16,893 nt of DNA from an uncultured Holophagales bacterium (lineage in GTDB: Bacteria > Acidobacteriota > Thermoanaerobaculia > UBA5066), in assembly GCA_937927565.1 (NCBI GenBank), contig CALBDV010000126.1:1-16893 (forward strand), written 5' to 3'. Below the pieces are notes generated by a model that saw nothing but the letters and a program-made list of their open reading frames with translations, did no database searches and was not told the DNA's origin. The translations under genes and the position numbers were made by a program. Below are positions 1 to 8,629 of this stretch, in pieces; position 1 is the first letter of the stretch; each line of letters begins with the position of its first letter.

Positions 1-657
1 ACCATTCGCGCCGCGGCGGAAACGCTGGTCGAAGAGAAGTCGCTGGACGAGGCCGCGAGCCGCCTCGCCGCGATCCTCGAGCGGCAGGCGGGGCAGATGC
101 AGGATCTCGTGTCGGATCTCACTGACCTCTCTCAGATCGAATCGGGCGCGGTCACGCTCCAGCTCGAGGACGTCCTCCTTCCCGGGCTTCTCGCGGGCGT
201 CGTGAAGGACCTCGAGGGCCCCGCGCGCGCGAGGCAGGTCGAGGTGGCGCTCGATGCTCGGACCGGGCGGAGCGTGAGGGGCGACCGGCGGCGCCTCGCG
301 CAGGTCTTCCGGAACCTCGTCGACAACGCCGTCAAGTTCTCGCCGATTGGCGCCCGGGTCGAGGTGGTCTCCGAGGAGCGGAAGGGGTCGGCAGGCGCCG
401 AGATCCTCGTTCACGTGATCGACCGTGGCATCGGGATCCCCGCCAGCGAGCAGGCGAAGGTCTTCCAGCGCTTCTACCGGGTCGACCCGTCCCGCTCGAA
501 GACGACGCCCGGGACCGGGCTGGGGCTCGCCATCGTCAAGCACCTTCTCATCCTCCACGGCGGTTCGATCCGCGTGGAATCCGAGCCGCTGCGAGGGAGC
601 CGATTCACGGTCGTGCTCCCCGCCGCCGCAGACGCCGCCTTGAAGGAGGCCTCATGA
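1..657 (+). CDS. phoR: PhoR-like sensor histidine kinase, C-terminal part (5' end outside window)
   Basis: The reading frame is open from base 1 to the TGA at 655-657, so this is the last ~218 codons of a longer protein. The fragment opens just after the phospho-acceptor region: the TIRAAAETL stretch matches what follows HELRTPLT in PhoR-type HisKA domains, so the catalytic His lies off the window. The second HisKA helix includes MQDLVSDLTDLSQIESG. The HATPase_c domain follows, with the N box (RNLVDNAVKFSP), G1 box (DRGIGIP), F box (FQRFYRVD) and G2 box (GTGLGLAIVKHL) all intact, so ATP binding should work. Its stop overlaps the phoU start by 4 bp, which suggests translational coupling. That neighbour supports a PhoR role, phosphorylating a PhoB-type regulator when phosphate is scarce. 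The sensor domain cannot be seen, so another HPK1-type kinase is possible. Confidence 0.88.
   Translation, partial: TIRAAAETLVEEKSLDEAASRLAAILERQAGQMQDLVSDLTDLSQIESGAVTLQLEDVLLPGLLAGVVKDLEGPARARQVEVALDARTGRSVRGDRRRLAQVFRNLVDNAVKFSPIGARVEVVSEERKGSAGAEILVHVIDRGIGIPASEQAKVFQRFYRVDPSRSKTTPGTGLGLAIVKHLLILHGGSIRVESEPLRGSRFTVVLPAAADAALKEAS
643..649 (+). promoter_or_regulatory. Shine-Dalgarno of phoU
   Basis: AAGGAGG lies 4 bases before the ATG at 654, inside the last codons of the upstream kinase. It is one of the few near-perfect ribosome binding sites in the window and fixes the phoU start. Confidence 0.75.
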
Positions 658-1334
658 AAGAGCACTTCACCGAGCTTCTCGAGCAGCTCCGCCGCCAGCT
701 CATCGGCATGGGCGCGGAGGTCGAGAGCCAGATTCGCGTCGCCGTCGAGGCCCTGATCGAGGGGAACGCCGGGAAGGCACGCGGCGTCTGCGACCGGGAC
801 GCGGTCATAGACGACCTCGAGGTGAAGAACGAGGAGGCGATGATCCACCTCCTCGCCACCCAGCAGCCCGTCGCGAGCGACCTGCGGCTCCTCGTGGCGT
901 CGGTCCGGATCAACGCGGACCTCGAACGGATCGGCGACCACGCGGTGAACATCGCCGAGGCGGCCGAGCGGCTCGCGGGGGCGAAGCCCTTCAAGCCGTG
1001 GATCGACATCCCGCACATGGCCGAGGTCGTCCGCGGAATGCTGCGCGACGCTCTCGACGCCTTCGTGCGGCGCGACACGGCGCTGGCCAAGGACGTCGTC
1101 CTGCGCGACGACATCGTCGACGCCAAGAACCTCTCTCTCATCCGCGAGCTCCTGACCTACATGGCCGAGAACCCGGCGCTCATCAGCCGGTCGATCGAGA
1201 TCATGTCGATCTCGAAGAACCTGGAGCGCGTGGCGGACCTCGCGACGAACGTCGCCGAGGAGACGATCTTCATCGCCGAGGGGCTCGTCATCAAGCACCA
1301 GGGGAAGCTCCCGGAGGAGACGTCGGGCCGCTGA
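654..1334 (+). CDS. phoU: Phosphate-specific transport system regulator PhoU
   Basis: 226 residues, the usual PhoU length, forming two tandem three-helix PhoU domains. Each carries the repeated metal-binding signature: DLERIGDHAVNIAE at about residues 89-102 and NLERVADLATNVAEE at about 189-203. PhoU is a cytoplasmic peripheral protein that links the PstSCAB transporter to PhoR and holds the Pho regulon off when phosphate is plentiful. The start is the ATG at 654, which overlaps the kinase stop as ATGA and has a strong Shine-Dalgarno AAGGAGG at 643-649. The expected pst genes and phoB are not in the window and are probably upstream. Family assignment is firm; the regulatory role is inferred from the family and from the kinase next to it. 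Confidence 0.95.
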   Translation: MKEHFTELLEQLRRQLIGMGAEVESQIRVAVEALIEGNAGKARGVCDRDAVIDDLEVKNEEAMIHLLATQQPVASDLRLLVASVRINADLERIGDHAVNIAEAAERLAGAKPFKPWIDIPHMAEVVRGMLRDALDAFVRRDTALAKDVVLRDDIVDAKNLSLIRELLTYMAENPALISRSIEIMSISKNLERVADLATNVAEETIFIAEGLVIKHQGKLPEETSGR

Positions 1335-1352
1335 GGCCGTCAGGCCCTTCAG
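1331..1352. terminator. Candidate bidirectional hairpin between convergent phoU and addA
   Basis: CTGA-GGCC, a GTCA loop, then GGCC-(CT)-TCAG: an 8-bp stem with a 2-base bulge. It contains the phoU stop (1332-1334) and the addA stop (1349-1351). There is no T-run on either side, so it is not a classic intrinsic terminator. Its position exactly between two converging genes is the main argument for a termination or mRNA 3'-end role. Confidence 0.35.
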
Positions 1353-4300
1353 CCCCGGGCAAAGGCGAGGACCATCTCCTTGACGATCGTGCCTGGCCCG
1401 AGGACGGCGATGAGGGCCCGGGAGTAGCTCTCGAGCTGCGGGGTGTAGAGAGTCTCCCGTTCGGCGCGGGCGGCGGCCGTCGAGACCCGGTCGGTCTTCC
1501 AGTCGACGACCACCCAGCCGTCGTCCTCCTCGAAGAGGAGGTCGATCTTTCCCTCGACGAGGGGTGAGCCCTCGAGCGCATCGTCCCGGAAGAGGACCGG
1601 CAGCTCGACGAAGCGGCGGCGCGAGACGCGGGCGCGGGCCACGACGGGGTGAGCGAGGAGGCGCTCCACGAGCGAGACGGCCTCGGCCTCTCCGGCCGGA
1701 TCGAGAGCTGGCAACACGGCGGCAACCGCGGCTTCGGCAGAGGAAGGCGGCGTGCGCTCCGGGTCGAGAAGGAGCTCCATCGCTTCGTGGACGGCCGAGC
1801 CGAGCCTCACGGCGCGGGCCTGGACTTCCTCGCTGCGTTCGAGGGAGGGGAGGTCCTCGGGTGAGGCCGGCCCGGGGGACGCGCCGGGCCGCCAGAGCCC
1901 GTCCTTCTCGCCGGACCGGCGGAGAGGGCGCGAGGCGGTTGCGCGGGCCCGATCCAGGCGGGTCTCGGCCTCGGCCATCACGGCGGAGAGGTCGACGACG
2001 GCTTCCGGCGGAGCGGTGGCGACGGGTGCGGACGGGATGGAGACGTCGGGGGAGACGACTTCGACGAGCGGCGCGAGCCGGGCGGGAGGATCCTCCGCGA
2101 ACGCGATGGGTCGGAGGAGGCTTCTCCCGATCGGGTCCGAGACGTCGCCGCTCTTCAGCGTCCGGCGCCTGCGAAACCAGGAGAGGACGAGGTTCTTCTT
2201 CGCGCGGGTGAGCGCGACGTAGAGGAGCCGCTTCTCCTCGGCCCGTTGCCTCAGCTCGTCGGCAGCGGCGACGAAGCGCAGTCCGGGCGTGCCGACGGTG
2301 ACTCCGGCAACCGGGAGGCGGAGCGCGAGGGTGCCTCCCGCCCGGTCGTAGAAGAGGCTGCGGCGGGCCGCGACCTTCTCGCGGTCCCGGAATCCGAGTC
2401 CCGCGACGACGACCGTGTCGAACTCGAGCCCCTTGGCCTTGTGGAGCGTCAGGAGCCGCACGGCGTCGTCGTCTTCTTCGAAGGCCCGGGGCTCGGGGAC
2501 TTTCTCCTCGAGGCGGAGACCGAGGCGCGCGACGGCCTCCCGGAAGGGGAGCCCTTCGGCGTCGAGGGCGCGGGCCAGGACGAGGAGCCGGTCGAGGTTC
2601 GCCGAGGCCTGGAGGCCGTTGACGACGGCTCCGTTCTCGACGGCGGCGAGCACCCGGCGCGTCGCGAGCAGGTCGAGGAGTGTCTCGGCGAGGGGGCGGG
2701 CGAGCCGCCGCGCGCGGAGCGAGCCGAGAAACGCGAGCGCCGCGGCGACGGGCCCCTCGGATGGAGCCGTTCCGGGTTCGTCGAAGAGCGTGCCGGCCTC
2801 GGACGCGTCGAGGAGCTCTACGTCGGTCAGGCCGAAGAGGAAGGACTTGAGCGCCGCGACGGTGGCGACGGAGTCCGACGGATCGTCGATGGCCCGCAGC
2901 GCGGCGACGACGGCGGCCGTCTCTTCGCGCCGGTAGAAGCTGACGCCGCCGTCGAGGACGGCCGGGATTCCCGCGTCGCGGAAGACCTCCTGAAAGAGGT
3001 CGATCGCGTCGTTGGAGCCGAGGAGGACTGCGGTGCCCCGGAAACCGCCGCCGGAGAAGCGCGAGAGGAGGAGGTTCGCCACGGCCCGCGCTTCCTGGAT
3101 CGTGGCCTTCGCGTCGGCGGAGTCGTCCTCGTCTCCGTCGTTTCCGGCGGCCCCGGGTGCTTCCTCGTCGCTCTGCGCCGGGAGCTCGGGCGTCGCGAGG
3201 TAGAGGACCTGGCCGGGCATCGCGTCGTCGCCCGGTTCGGGGCGTGGCACGAGCGGCGCGTTCCCGACCTCCCAGGGCTCGTCTTTCGCTCCTTCGAAGA
3301 CCGTGTCGAAAACGCCGTTGACGAAGTCGAGGATGCGGGGCGCGGAGCGGAAGTTCGTGACGAGGGAGAGGCGGGCGCTCGCGCCGAGCCCGTCCGCGAC
3401 GCGGCGGTAGGTCTCGACGTCGGCCCTGCGGAAGCGGTAGATGGACTGCTTCGGGTCTCCGACGAGGAAGAGCGCCCCCGCCGCCGGCTCGAGGTCGTCC
3501 CACCTTTCGGGGTCCTGCTCGCCCGGCGGCGCCGCAAGGCGCAGGACGATCTCGGCCTGGACGGGGTCGGTGTCCTGGAACTCGTCGACGACGAGGTGGG
3601 GGAAGCGCTCCTGGAAGTGCTCGCGCGCCGCGCGGGAACGGCGGAGAAGGTCGCGCGCCGCCAGGAGCAGGTCGTCGAAGTCGAGGAGGCCGCGTCTCTC
3701 CTTCTCGGCCGCCAGGCGCGGCAGGAAGCCGTCCCTCACGGAGACGGCGACGGCGGCGAGGAGCCTCTCGCGGGGGAGCAACGCGAGGCGGGCCGAGAGG
3801 GCCTTCCACTCGTCGCGGAAGGCGCTGGCGTCCGTCTTGAGGTCTCCCGTGAAGAAGGCCTTCTTCCCGGGCCGGAAGTCGATCTTCGTGACGGGCCGGA
3901 ACGCGGCGAGCTCCTCGAGGCCGAGCGGAAGTAGGGACCGGACTTCGTCGAGGGCCGACCGGAGGAGGAGGACTTTCGGGTCATCCCGGTAGCCGGAAGG
4001 AACTTCTCCCACGAGGCGGTCGCCGTCGCGGACCAGGCTCTCGATCTCCATCCGAACGAACGGGAGAGGGTCGTCGGGGATCCGGCAGGAGAGGACGAGC
4101 GTCCTCTCCTCGTGAAGCGTCGCGGCGAGCTCGCGGAGCGCCCCGGGAGCGAGGCCGAGGCGGAGGGCGTCGGTGACCGGGCCGTTCGCGCGGGCCTCCT
4201 CGTCGATCCAGGCCGAGAAGACCTCCTCGAAGAGCTCCCGCGCGACCCCGTCCTCCGGGGTGACGAAATCGGGGTCGACGTGCGACTCGACCGGCCTCTC

Positions 4301-4642
4301 GCGGAGGAGGCGCGAGCAGAAGGAGTGGATCGTCGAGACCTCGGCGCTGTCCAGGTCGCGGCGCGCGCGCTCGGCCCGCGCCCGGCGGGCCGGGTCCCGC
4401 GTATCCCGCGCCTCCTCGTCGATGCGCTTCCTCAGCCGCTCCTTCATCTCGCCCGCGGCCTTCTCCGTGAAGGTCATGGCGGCGATCGAGGAGAGCGGCT
4501 CCCCGGCGTCGAGAACGAGCCGGAGGATCCGGTCGATGAGGGTCTTCGTCTTGCCGGTCCCCGCGGAGGCCTCGACGAGGAGCGACCGCTCGACGTCGTT
4601 GACGGCGGTCGCGCGCGCGGCAGCGTCGGCGAGCGGCGTCAC
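1349..4642 (-). CDS. addA: AddA-type helicase-nuclease subunit (UvrD-like helicase with C-terminal PD-(D/E)XK nuclease)
   Basis: 1097 residues from a GTG start at 4642. Superfamily 1 helicase motifs are in order: Walker A ASAGTGKT (K31), Walker B VVDEFQDTD (D353/E354), motif III VGDPKQSIYRFRRAD (near 395), motif IV TNFRSAPRI (near 430), motif V LTLHKAKGLEFD (near 733) and motif VI YVALTRAKKNL (near 809). The C-terminus has a RecB-family nuclease: D1034 in GKIDLLF, D1047 and K1049 in VVDWKTD, then QLESYSRAL. Both motor and nuclease look active. With AddB it would resect double-strand breaks until Chi and load RecA. The start is set by the 4-bp GTGA overlap with the addB stop and a GAGG at 4650-4653. 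The open frame continues upstream across addB, but that part does not look like protein. RecB is the alternative; the adjacent nuclease partner favours AddA. Confidence 0.92.
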   Translation of the reverse strand: MTPLADAAARATAVNDVERSLLVEASAGTGKTKTLIDRILRLVLDAGEPLSSIAAMTFTEKAAGEMKERLRKRIDEEARDTRDPARRARAERARRDLDSAEVSTIHSFCSRLLRERPVESHVDPDFVTPEDGVARELFEEVFSAWIDEEARANGPVTDALRLGLAPGALRELAATLHEERTLVLSCRIPDDPLPFVRMEIESLVRDGDRLVGEVPSGYRDDPKVLLLRSALDEVRSLLPLGLEELAAFRPVTKIDFRPGKKAFFTGDLKTDASAFRDEWKALSARLALLPRERLLAAVAVSVRDGFLPRLAAEKERRGLLDFDDLLLAARDLLRRSRAAREHFQERFPHLVVDEFQDTDPVQAEIVLRLAAPPGEQDPERWDDLEPAAGALFLVGDPKQSIYRFRRADVETYRRVADGLGASARLSLVTNFRSAPRILDFVNGVFDTVFEGAKDEPWEVGNAPLVPRPEPGDDAMPGQVLYLATPELPAQSDEEAPGAAGNDGDEDDSADAKATIQEARAVANLLLSRFSGGGFRGTAVLLGSNDAIDLFQEVFRDAGIPAVLDGGVSFYRREETAAVVAALRAIDDPSDSVATVAALKSFLFGLTDVELLDASEAGTLFDEPGTAPSEGPVAAALAFLGSLRARRLARPLAETLLDLLATRRVLAAVENGAVVNGLQASANLDRLLVLARALDAEGLPFREAVARLGLRLEEKVPEPRAFEEDDDAVRLLTLHKAKGLEFDTVVVAGLGFRDREKVAARRSLFYDRAGGTLALRLPVAGVTVGTPGLRFVAAADELRQRAEEKRLLYVALTRAKKNLVLSWFRRRRTLKSGDVSDPIGRSLLRPIAFAEDPPARLAPLVEVVSPDVSIPSAPVATAPPEAVVDLSAVMAEAETRLDRARATASRPLRRSGEKDGLWRPGASPGPASPEDLPSLERSEEVQARAVRLGSAVHEAMELLLDPERTPPSSAEAAVAAVLPALDPAGEAEAVSLVERLLAHPVVARARVSRRRFVELPVLFRDDALEGSPLVEGKIDLLFEEDDGWVVVDWKTDRVSTAAARAERETLYTPQLESYSRALIAVLGPGTIVKEMVLAFARG

Positions 4643-7600
4643 GGGATCGCCTCGAGCGCGAGGAGGGGCGCGCCGGGGTCGGACGCGGTCTCGCCCGCGC
4701 GCTTGACGTCGTAGACCCGCCGGTGCCCGGGCCCGCAGACGGCCGCGACGTCGCACTGAGAACAGAGGCTCTCGCCTGCCGAGAGCGATTCGGTGCGCGG
4801 CAGGAGGTCCCCGGCCCGGATCGTGGCGTCGAGGAGGGCGATCGCGCGGCCGAGAGACTCGACCGCCTCGCAGGTGGCGGCCGCGTCGAACGCGACGGAG
4901 ACGGCCCCGGGCTCGCCGCCCGCCTTCTCGGGGTAGACGAAGAGGTACTCGGACGAGATGGAGGAGGCGCCCAGAGCCCGTGCGGCGAGGGCATACGCGG
5001 CGAGCTGGACCTTCTCTCCTCCCGCGATCCGGTAGCGCTTCCGGTTCGTCGTACCGAAGGGCGACGGGCGGCTGAACTTGTAGTCGACGACCCGTGCCTC
5101 GGCGCCGTCCCGGTCGAGCCGGTCGATTCGGCCGGTGAGGGAGACGAGGGCGAGACCGTCTCCCGCGGAGGCTTCGAGACCCGCGGAAAGGCCGAAGCGG
5201 ACCTCGGTCCCGGCGAGCGGGAGCGGGTCCTTTCTTCTTGTTTCGAGCTCGGCGACGGCGCGGAGGAGGCCCGCGAGCCGGGCGGTCGCCGCTTCGGCGA
5301 GGACGGGCGGGAGGTCCATCTCCCATTCGGCGAAGAACCGTTTCATCTGCCGCTCTGCTTCGTCGTCCGCGCGCGACGCCAGGACGTCCGCCAGGGACGT
5401 GCCGCCGCGCATCGCTTCGGCGGCGAGGGTTTCCAGCGCCGCGTGGGCGCGCTCGCCCACGGTCCGGCCGTCCAGGGCGAGCTCGTCGGGAGGCTCCTGG
5501 GGCGCGGAGAGGCCGAGGGCGTCCATCAGGAAGGCCCGGTAGGCGCAGGAGGCGAGCCTCTCGAGGCGGCTCGGTGAGAGAGGGCGGTCGCCGAAGAGGA
5601 GACGGCGCGGTGTACGGGAGAGCCGCCCCTCGTACTCCGTGAAGCGGCCCTCGGCACGGGCCCGTCCCCGACGGAGCGCCCGCTCGAGCGGCTCGAGGCC
5701 TGGAGGGAGAGCGGCGGCCAGCCGCGGCGAGAGCGCCAGCGCGCGGCGGAGCGCCTCTTCGCCGTCGACCGGAGGTTCGGCCGTTGAAGGCCGTCCCAGG
5801 CGTATCCACCGCACCGAGAGGCGATCCGCGAGAGCGGGGTCGGCGAGATCGGGCTCGGAGACGGGGTGCCCGGCGCGCCTCTCGAGAAGATCGACGAGGA
5901 ACGGAGAGAGGAGGCGCGGCCGATCGGTGGCGGCTTCGCGCCGCGCGGCGAGGAGAACGAGCCGGCGTCGCGCGGAGCTGGTTGCGAGGTGAAAGAGAAA
6001 GCGTTCCTCCCGGGCGTGGCGCCGGCCCGTGCGCGGTGCGAGCGGCCGCCTCGTGAGACGCGACAGCTCGGCGCGCTCCGCGTCGAAGAGGAGCGGATCG
6101 GGCCGCCCGACGCGGGGAAACGACTGCTCGACGAGCCCGGGGACGAGGACGACGTCGAAGGAGAGACCGCGGGCGGAGACGGGTGCGAGGAGGGCGAGAC
6201 CGTCGCGCTCGAACCGGCCCTGCCGGACGGGGGTCTCCTCGAGCGCTCGTCCGAGGAGCGGAAGGACCTCGGAAGCGGCGACGAGTGCGCCCGGCTCGAC
6301 CCTCTCGAGGTCTTCGAGACGCGCGGCGGCGCTCGCCAGCTCCTCTGCGGTGGGAAGTCCTCCGAGGAGTTCCTCGAAGGACGCGGCCAGCCGCTGCCCC
6401 CACGCGCGCCACGAGGCGGGGGTTGCTTCGGGCAGGACGGGATCGAGGAGGTCGATGATGGCGCCGAGGGCGGCGAGGTCGAGCCGGAGACGGGCCTCCC
6501 GCCGCGAGAGGCGCCCCTCGGCCTCGGCGGGCTCTTCCGGCGCGGGGCGTGCGAGCCGAGTGCGGAGACGTCTCCGAAGGTCATCCCATCCCCCGCGGGC
6601 GCGCAGCTCCACGAGGGCCCGTGCGACGCGTGCGCGGGAGCCGGCTGCTGCGAGGCCGAGCGCCTCGAGGACGTCGACGAGCGCGAGGAGGGACTCGGTT
6701 TCGAATCCGCCGGCCTGGAGCTCGAGAAGGCCGAAGGCGGCGCGCCCCATCGGGGTTCGGGAGAAACCGATCCCGGCCGGCCGGAAGAACGGGATCCGCC
6801 GCTGCGTGAGCTCGGCCACGATTGCGGGCTCCTGCCGCACCGGATCGCGGACGAGGACGGCGATCCGGTAGAGCGGGACGCCGTCGTCGACGGCCCTGAG
6901 GATCTCGCGAACGACCTCGCGCGCCTCGGAGAGGTCGGACGGCGCGACGACGACGTCCGTCTCGAAAGACGCGGGTGTCGGGCCCGCGTCCAGGGCGGCC
7001 ACGCCCAGGAGCTTCGAGAAGAGGGCCGCGCGGACCAGCGGGATGCCGTCGCCCGACTCCTCGGGGGCCCCGTCCGAAGGGACGAAGGCGAGGACGGGAC
7101 GCTCCCGGGCGATGACGGACAGGAGGGCCTCGCGAACGCCTCCCAGGTCGTAGAGGCCGTAGACGAGAAGCGGCTCGGAGCGGGTCGGTCCGCTTTCGAG
7201 CGCAGCTCTCTCGAGCGCGGCGTCGGCGTCGGCGAAGGCACTCCGGAGGGTCTCGAGACGGCAGAGGACCGTTGCGACGTTTGCGAGGAACGCGGCGCGA
7301 TCGCCCGTGCGCGCGACCTTCGGGGAGAGGTCCCTGAGGACCGAGGCGGCGATGCCCGCGCCGCGCAGGTCGGCGGCCGTCCGCACGAGGAGGGCTGCGG
7401 TCGAGGGGCGCTCTCTGAGGACGTCGAAGACGTCACCTTCGGGGGTCTCGACGAGCGCCCGCCGCGCAAGGAGCGCCTCGCCGAGGGTCGGCAGCGGCGG
7501 TCGCGGGTCGGGTTCCCGGAGCCGCTCGCGCGCGAGGTCGAGGAACGTGAGGAAGCGGAGGTTGGCGATGCCGCCGAACGCCTCAGCCGCACGGCGCCTC

Positions 7601-7749
7601 AGGTAGACGCCGAGGAGGTTCGAGCCGACGAGGACGTCGACGGCCCGGAGCGGGTCGGTCGCCTTGAGAGAGCGGACCTCGTCGAAGAATCGCACCTCGA
7701 GCGCGGCGAAGTCGCCGACGAACAGTGAGTGGCCGGGACTCGCCGCCAT
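4639..7749 (-). CDS. addB: AddB-type subunit: inactivated helicase fold with PD-(D/E)XK nuclease and Fe-S staple
   Basis: 1036 residues, ATG start at 7749, 36 bp after ubiX on the minus strand. The N-terminal half resembles an AddB helicase-like region, but no GxxGxGKT Walker A is present, so it should not hydrolyse ATP. The C-terminal nuclease shows D876 in TGRIDRLDR, D889 and K891 in VVDYKFS, then KVQLAAYALA. Four cysteines frame the nuclease: C735 in RLERLASCAYRAF, and C996, C999 and C1005 in SLCSQCDVAAVCG. The CX2CX5C spacing is that of the iron-sulfur staple described for Bacillus AddB. In that family AddB cuts the 5' strand and recognises Chi with its dead helicase domain. Overlap with addA indicates coupled synthesis of the two subunits. 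Some annotators would call it only a PD-(D/E)XK nuclease family protein. Confidence 0.87.
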   Translation of the reverse strand: MAASPGHSLFVGDFAALEVRFFDEVRSLKATDPLRAVDVLVGSNLLGVYLRRRAAEAFGGIANLRFLTFLDLARERLREPDPRPPLPTLGEALLARRALVETPEGDVFDVLRERPSTAALLVRTAADLRGAGIAASVLRDLSPKVARTGDRAAFLANVATVLCRLETLRSAFADADAALERAALESGPTRSEPLLVYGLYDLGGVREALLSVIARERPVLAFVPSDGAPEESGDGIPLVRAALFSKLLGVAALDAGPTPASFETDVVVAPSDLSEAREVVREILRAVDDGVPLYRIAVLVRDPVRQEPAIVAELTQRRIPFFRPAGIGFSRTPMGRAAFGLLELQAGGFETESLLALVDVLEALGLAAAGSRARVARALVELRARGGWDDLRRRLRTRLARPAPEEPAEAEGRLSRREARLRLDLAALGAIIDLLDPVLPEATPASWRAWGQRLAASFEELLGGLPTAEELASAAARLEDLERVEPGALVAASEVLPLLGRALEETPVRQGRFERDGLALLAPVSARGLSFDVVLVPGLVEQSFPRVGRPDPLLFDAERAELSRLTRRPLAPRTGRRHAREERFLFHLATSSARRRLVLLAARREAATDRPRLLSPFLVDLLERRAGHPVSEPDLADPALADRLSVRWIRLGRPSTAEPPVDGEEALRRALALSPRLAAALPPGLEPLERALRRGRARAEGRFTEYEGRLSRTPRRLLFGDRPLSPSRLERLASCAYRAFLMDALGLSAPQEPPDELALDGRTVGERAHAALETLAAEAMRGGTSLADVLASRADDEAERQMKRFFAEWEMDLPPVLAEAATARLAGLLRAVAELETRRKDPLPLAGTEVRFGLSAGLEASAGDGLALVSLTGRIDRLDRDGAEARVVDYKFSRPSPFGTTNRKRYRIAGGEKVQLAAYALAARALGASSISSEYLFVYPEKAGGEPGAVSVAFDAAATCEAVESLGRAIALLDATIRAGDLLPRTESLSAGESLCSQCDVAAVCGPGHRRVYDVKRAGETASDPGAPLLALEAIP

Positions 7750-7785
7750 CCCGCCGAGTGTACGGGGATGAGGGCGGACTGGGGG

Positions 7786-8364
7786 TCAGTCCTCTTTCCA
7801 GCGGGGGGCGCGGGCGGCCTCGATCCCGAGGAGGTCGAGGATCCGCTGGGTGACGAAGCCGAGGAGGTCGTCGATCGTCCTCGGCCGGGTGTAGAAGCCT
7901 GGGCACGCGGGCAGAATCGTCGCTCCGGCCTGTGAGGCCTTCACCATCGCCTCGAGGGTCGGGAGGGGCAGGGGCGCCTCGCGCGGTACGAGGATGAGAG
8001 TGCGCCGCTCTTTCAGGTGAACGTAGGCCGCGCGGGTCAGGAGGTTGTCGCAGATGCCGTAGGCGACCTTCGAGAGGGTCGTCGCGCTGCACGGGACGAC
8101 GACCATCCCGGCCGTCCGGAAGGAGCCGGAGGCGATCGCGGCGCCGATGTCCTTGTTCGGGTGAACGACGTCGGCGAGGGCGGCGAGCTCGTCGAAGGGC
8201 AACCCGAGCTCGTCGGTGGCGACGCGCCTCGCCCCGTCCGTCGCGACGAGGTGGACCTCGACGGCCGCGAAGCGGCGGAGGGTTTCGAGGAGGTCCTTTG
8301 CGTAAGGAATCCCGGAAGCGCCCGAGACCCCGACGACGACGCGGCGCGAAACGGTGTCGGCCAT
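7786..8364 (-). CDS. ubiX: UbiX/Pad1-family flavin prenyltransferase
   Basis: 192 residues, typical for UbiX. The start is the ATG at 8364; an upstream in-frame ATG at 8418 would add 18 residues unlike the family and overlap the preceding gene. Recognisable parts are the N-terminal FMN-binding loop GVSGASGIPYAKDLLE, the central VVVPCSATTLSKVAYGICDNL, the RRTLILVPREAPL strand-loop and the C-terminal LPACPGFYTRPRTIDDL. The enzyme attaches a dimethylallyl group to FMN, making the prenylated flavin used by UbiD decarboxylases in ubiquinone or aromatic-acid metabolism. No ubiD lies in the window, so the client enzyme is unknown. It sits 10 bp after the small unknown gene and 36 bp before addB, suggesting one leftward transcript. 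No clear Shine-Dalgarno was seen. Confidence 0.93.
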   Translation of the reverse strand: MADTVSRRVVVGVSGASGIPYAKDLLETLRRFAAVEVHLVATDGARRVATDELGLPFDELAALADVVHPNKDIGAAIASGSFRTAGMVVVPCSATTLSKVAYGICDNLLTRAAYVHLKERRTLILVPREAPLPLPTLEAMVKASQAGATILPACPGFYTRPRTIDDLLGFVTQRILDLLGIEAARAPRWKED

Positions 8365-8374
8365 GAGGCGCAGT

Positions 8375-8593
8375 CTAGCCGCCGGGGTGCTCGCCGACGA
8401 CGTCGAACGTCCAGGCACGGACGCTCGCGAGCGCAGCCGCGGCGCGCTCGGTCTCCTCCCCGGGCTGGGTCACCTCGAGGAGGAAAAGCCCCTGCTCGGG
8501 GCGGGCGAGCAGGCGCCAGGGGCGAACGAGTTCAAGGGCGAAGGACCGGAGGGCGGTCTCGTCCCTCCCTTCGACGAAAAGGACTCGCGTCAC
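8375..8593 (-). CDS. Small protein of unknown function upstream of ubiX
   Basis: 72 residues from a GTG start at 8593 (begins VTRVLFVEGRDETALRSF) to the TAG at 8375. I do not recognise the family. Third codon positions are strongly GC-biased, like the genes around it. The sequence reads as a plausible small alternating alpha/beta domain: a beta-like RVLFVEG start, an amphipathic helix, a second strand (QGLFLLEVTQ), a helix (ETERAAAALASV) and a final strand (AWTFDVVG). There is no signal peptide, membrane segment or metal motif. Extending the frame upstream to 8716 would run through selC, so that is rejected. It is followed after 10 bp by ubiX and may be co-expressed with it. An ATG start is not available in the reliable part of the frame. 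Confidence 0.6.
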   Translation of the reverse strand: MTRVLFVEGRDETALRSFALELVRPWRLLARPEQGLFLLEVTQPGEETERAAAALASVRAWTFDVVGEHPGG

Positions 8594-8616
8594 GGCCCGG
8601 CCATCCCTTCTCCGCG

Positions 8617-8622
8617 TAGAAT
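8617..8622 (+). promoter_or_regulatory. -10 element of the selC promoter
   Basis: TAGAAT, one mismatch from TATAAT, ends 7 bases before the first tRNA nucleotide at 8630. That places a transcription start at or near the mature 5' end. No convincing -35 hexamer is visible at 16-18 bp spacing in this GC-rich stretch. Confidence 0.6.
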
Positions 8623-8629
8623 CCGGCGC

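Noticed and set aside
474..3809. Very long overlapping open frames on the opposite or alternate frames (for example 474-3809 minus, 2246-3934 plus, 5866-7728 plus, 11489-12982 minus)
   Set aside because: Their translations are Arg/Ala/Pro/Gly- or Glu-rich with no recognisable motif, and they lie over genes with full catalytic motif sets. High GC removes stop codons and makes such shadow frames common.
7780..7796. A GGGGTCAG-TCCTCTTT stretch at the ubiX stop resembling the reverse complement of the repeat core
   Set aside because: The match is broken by indels after the first eight bases and it lies within the ubiX 3' coding end, so chance is the simpler explanation.
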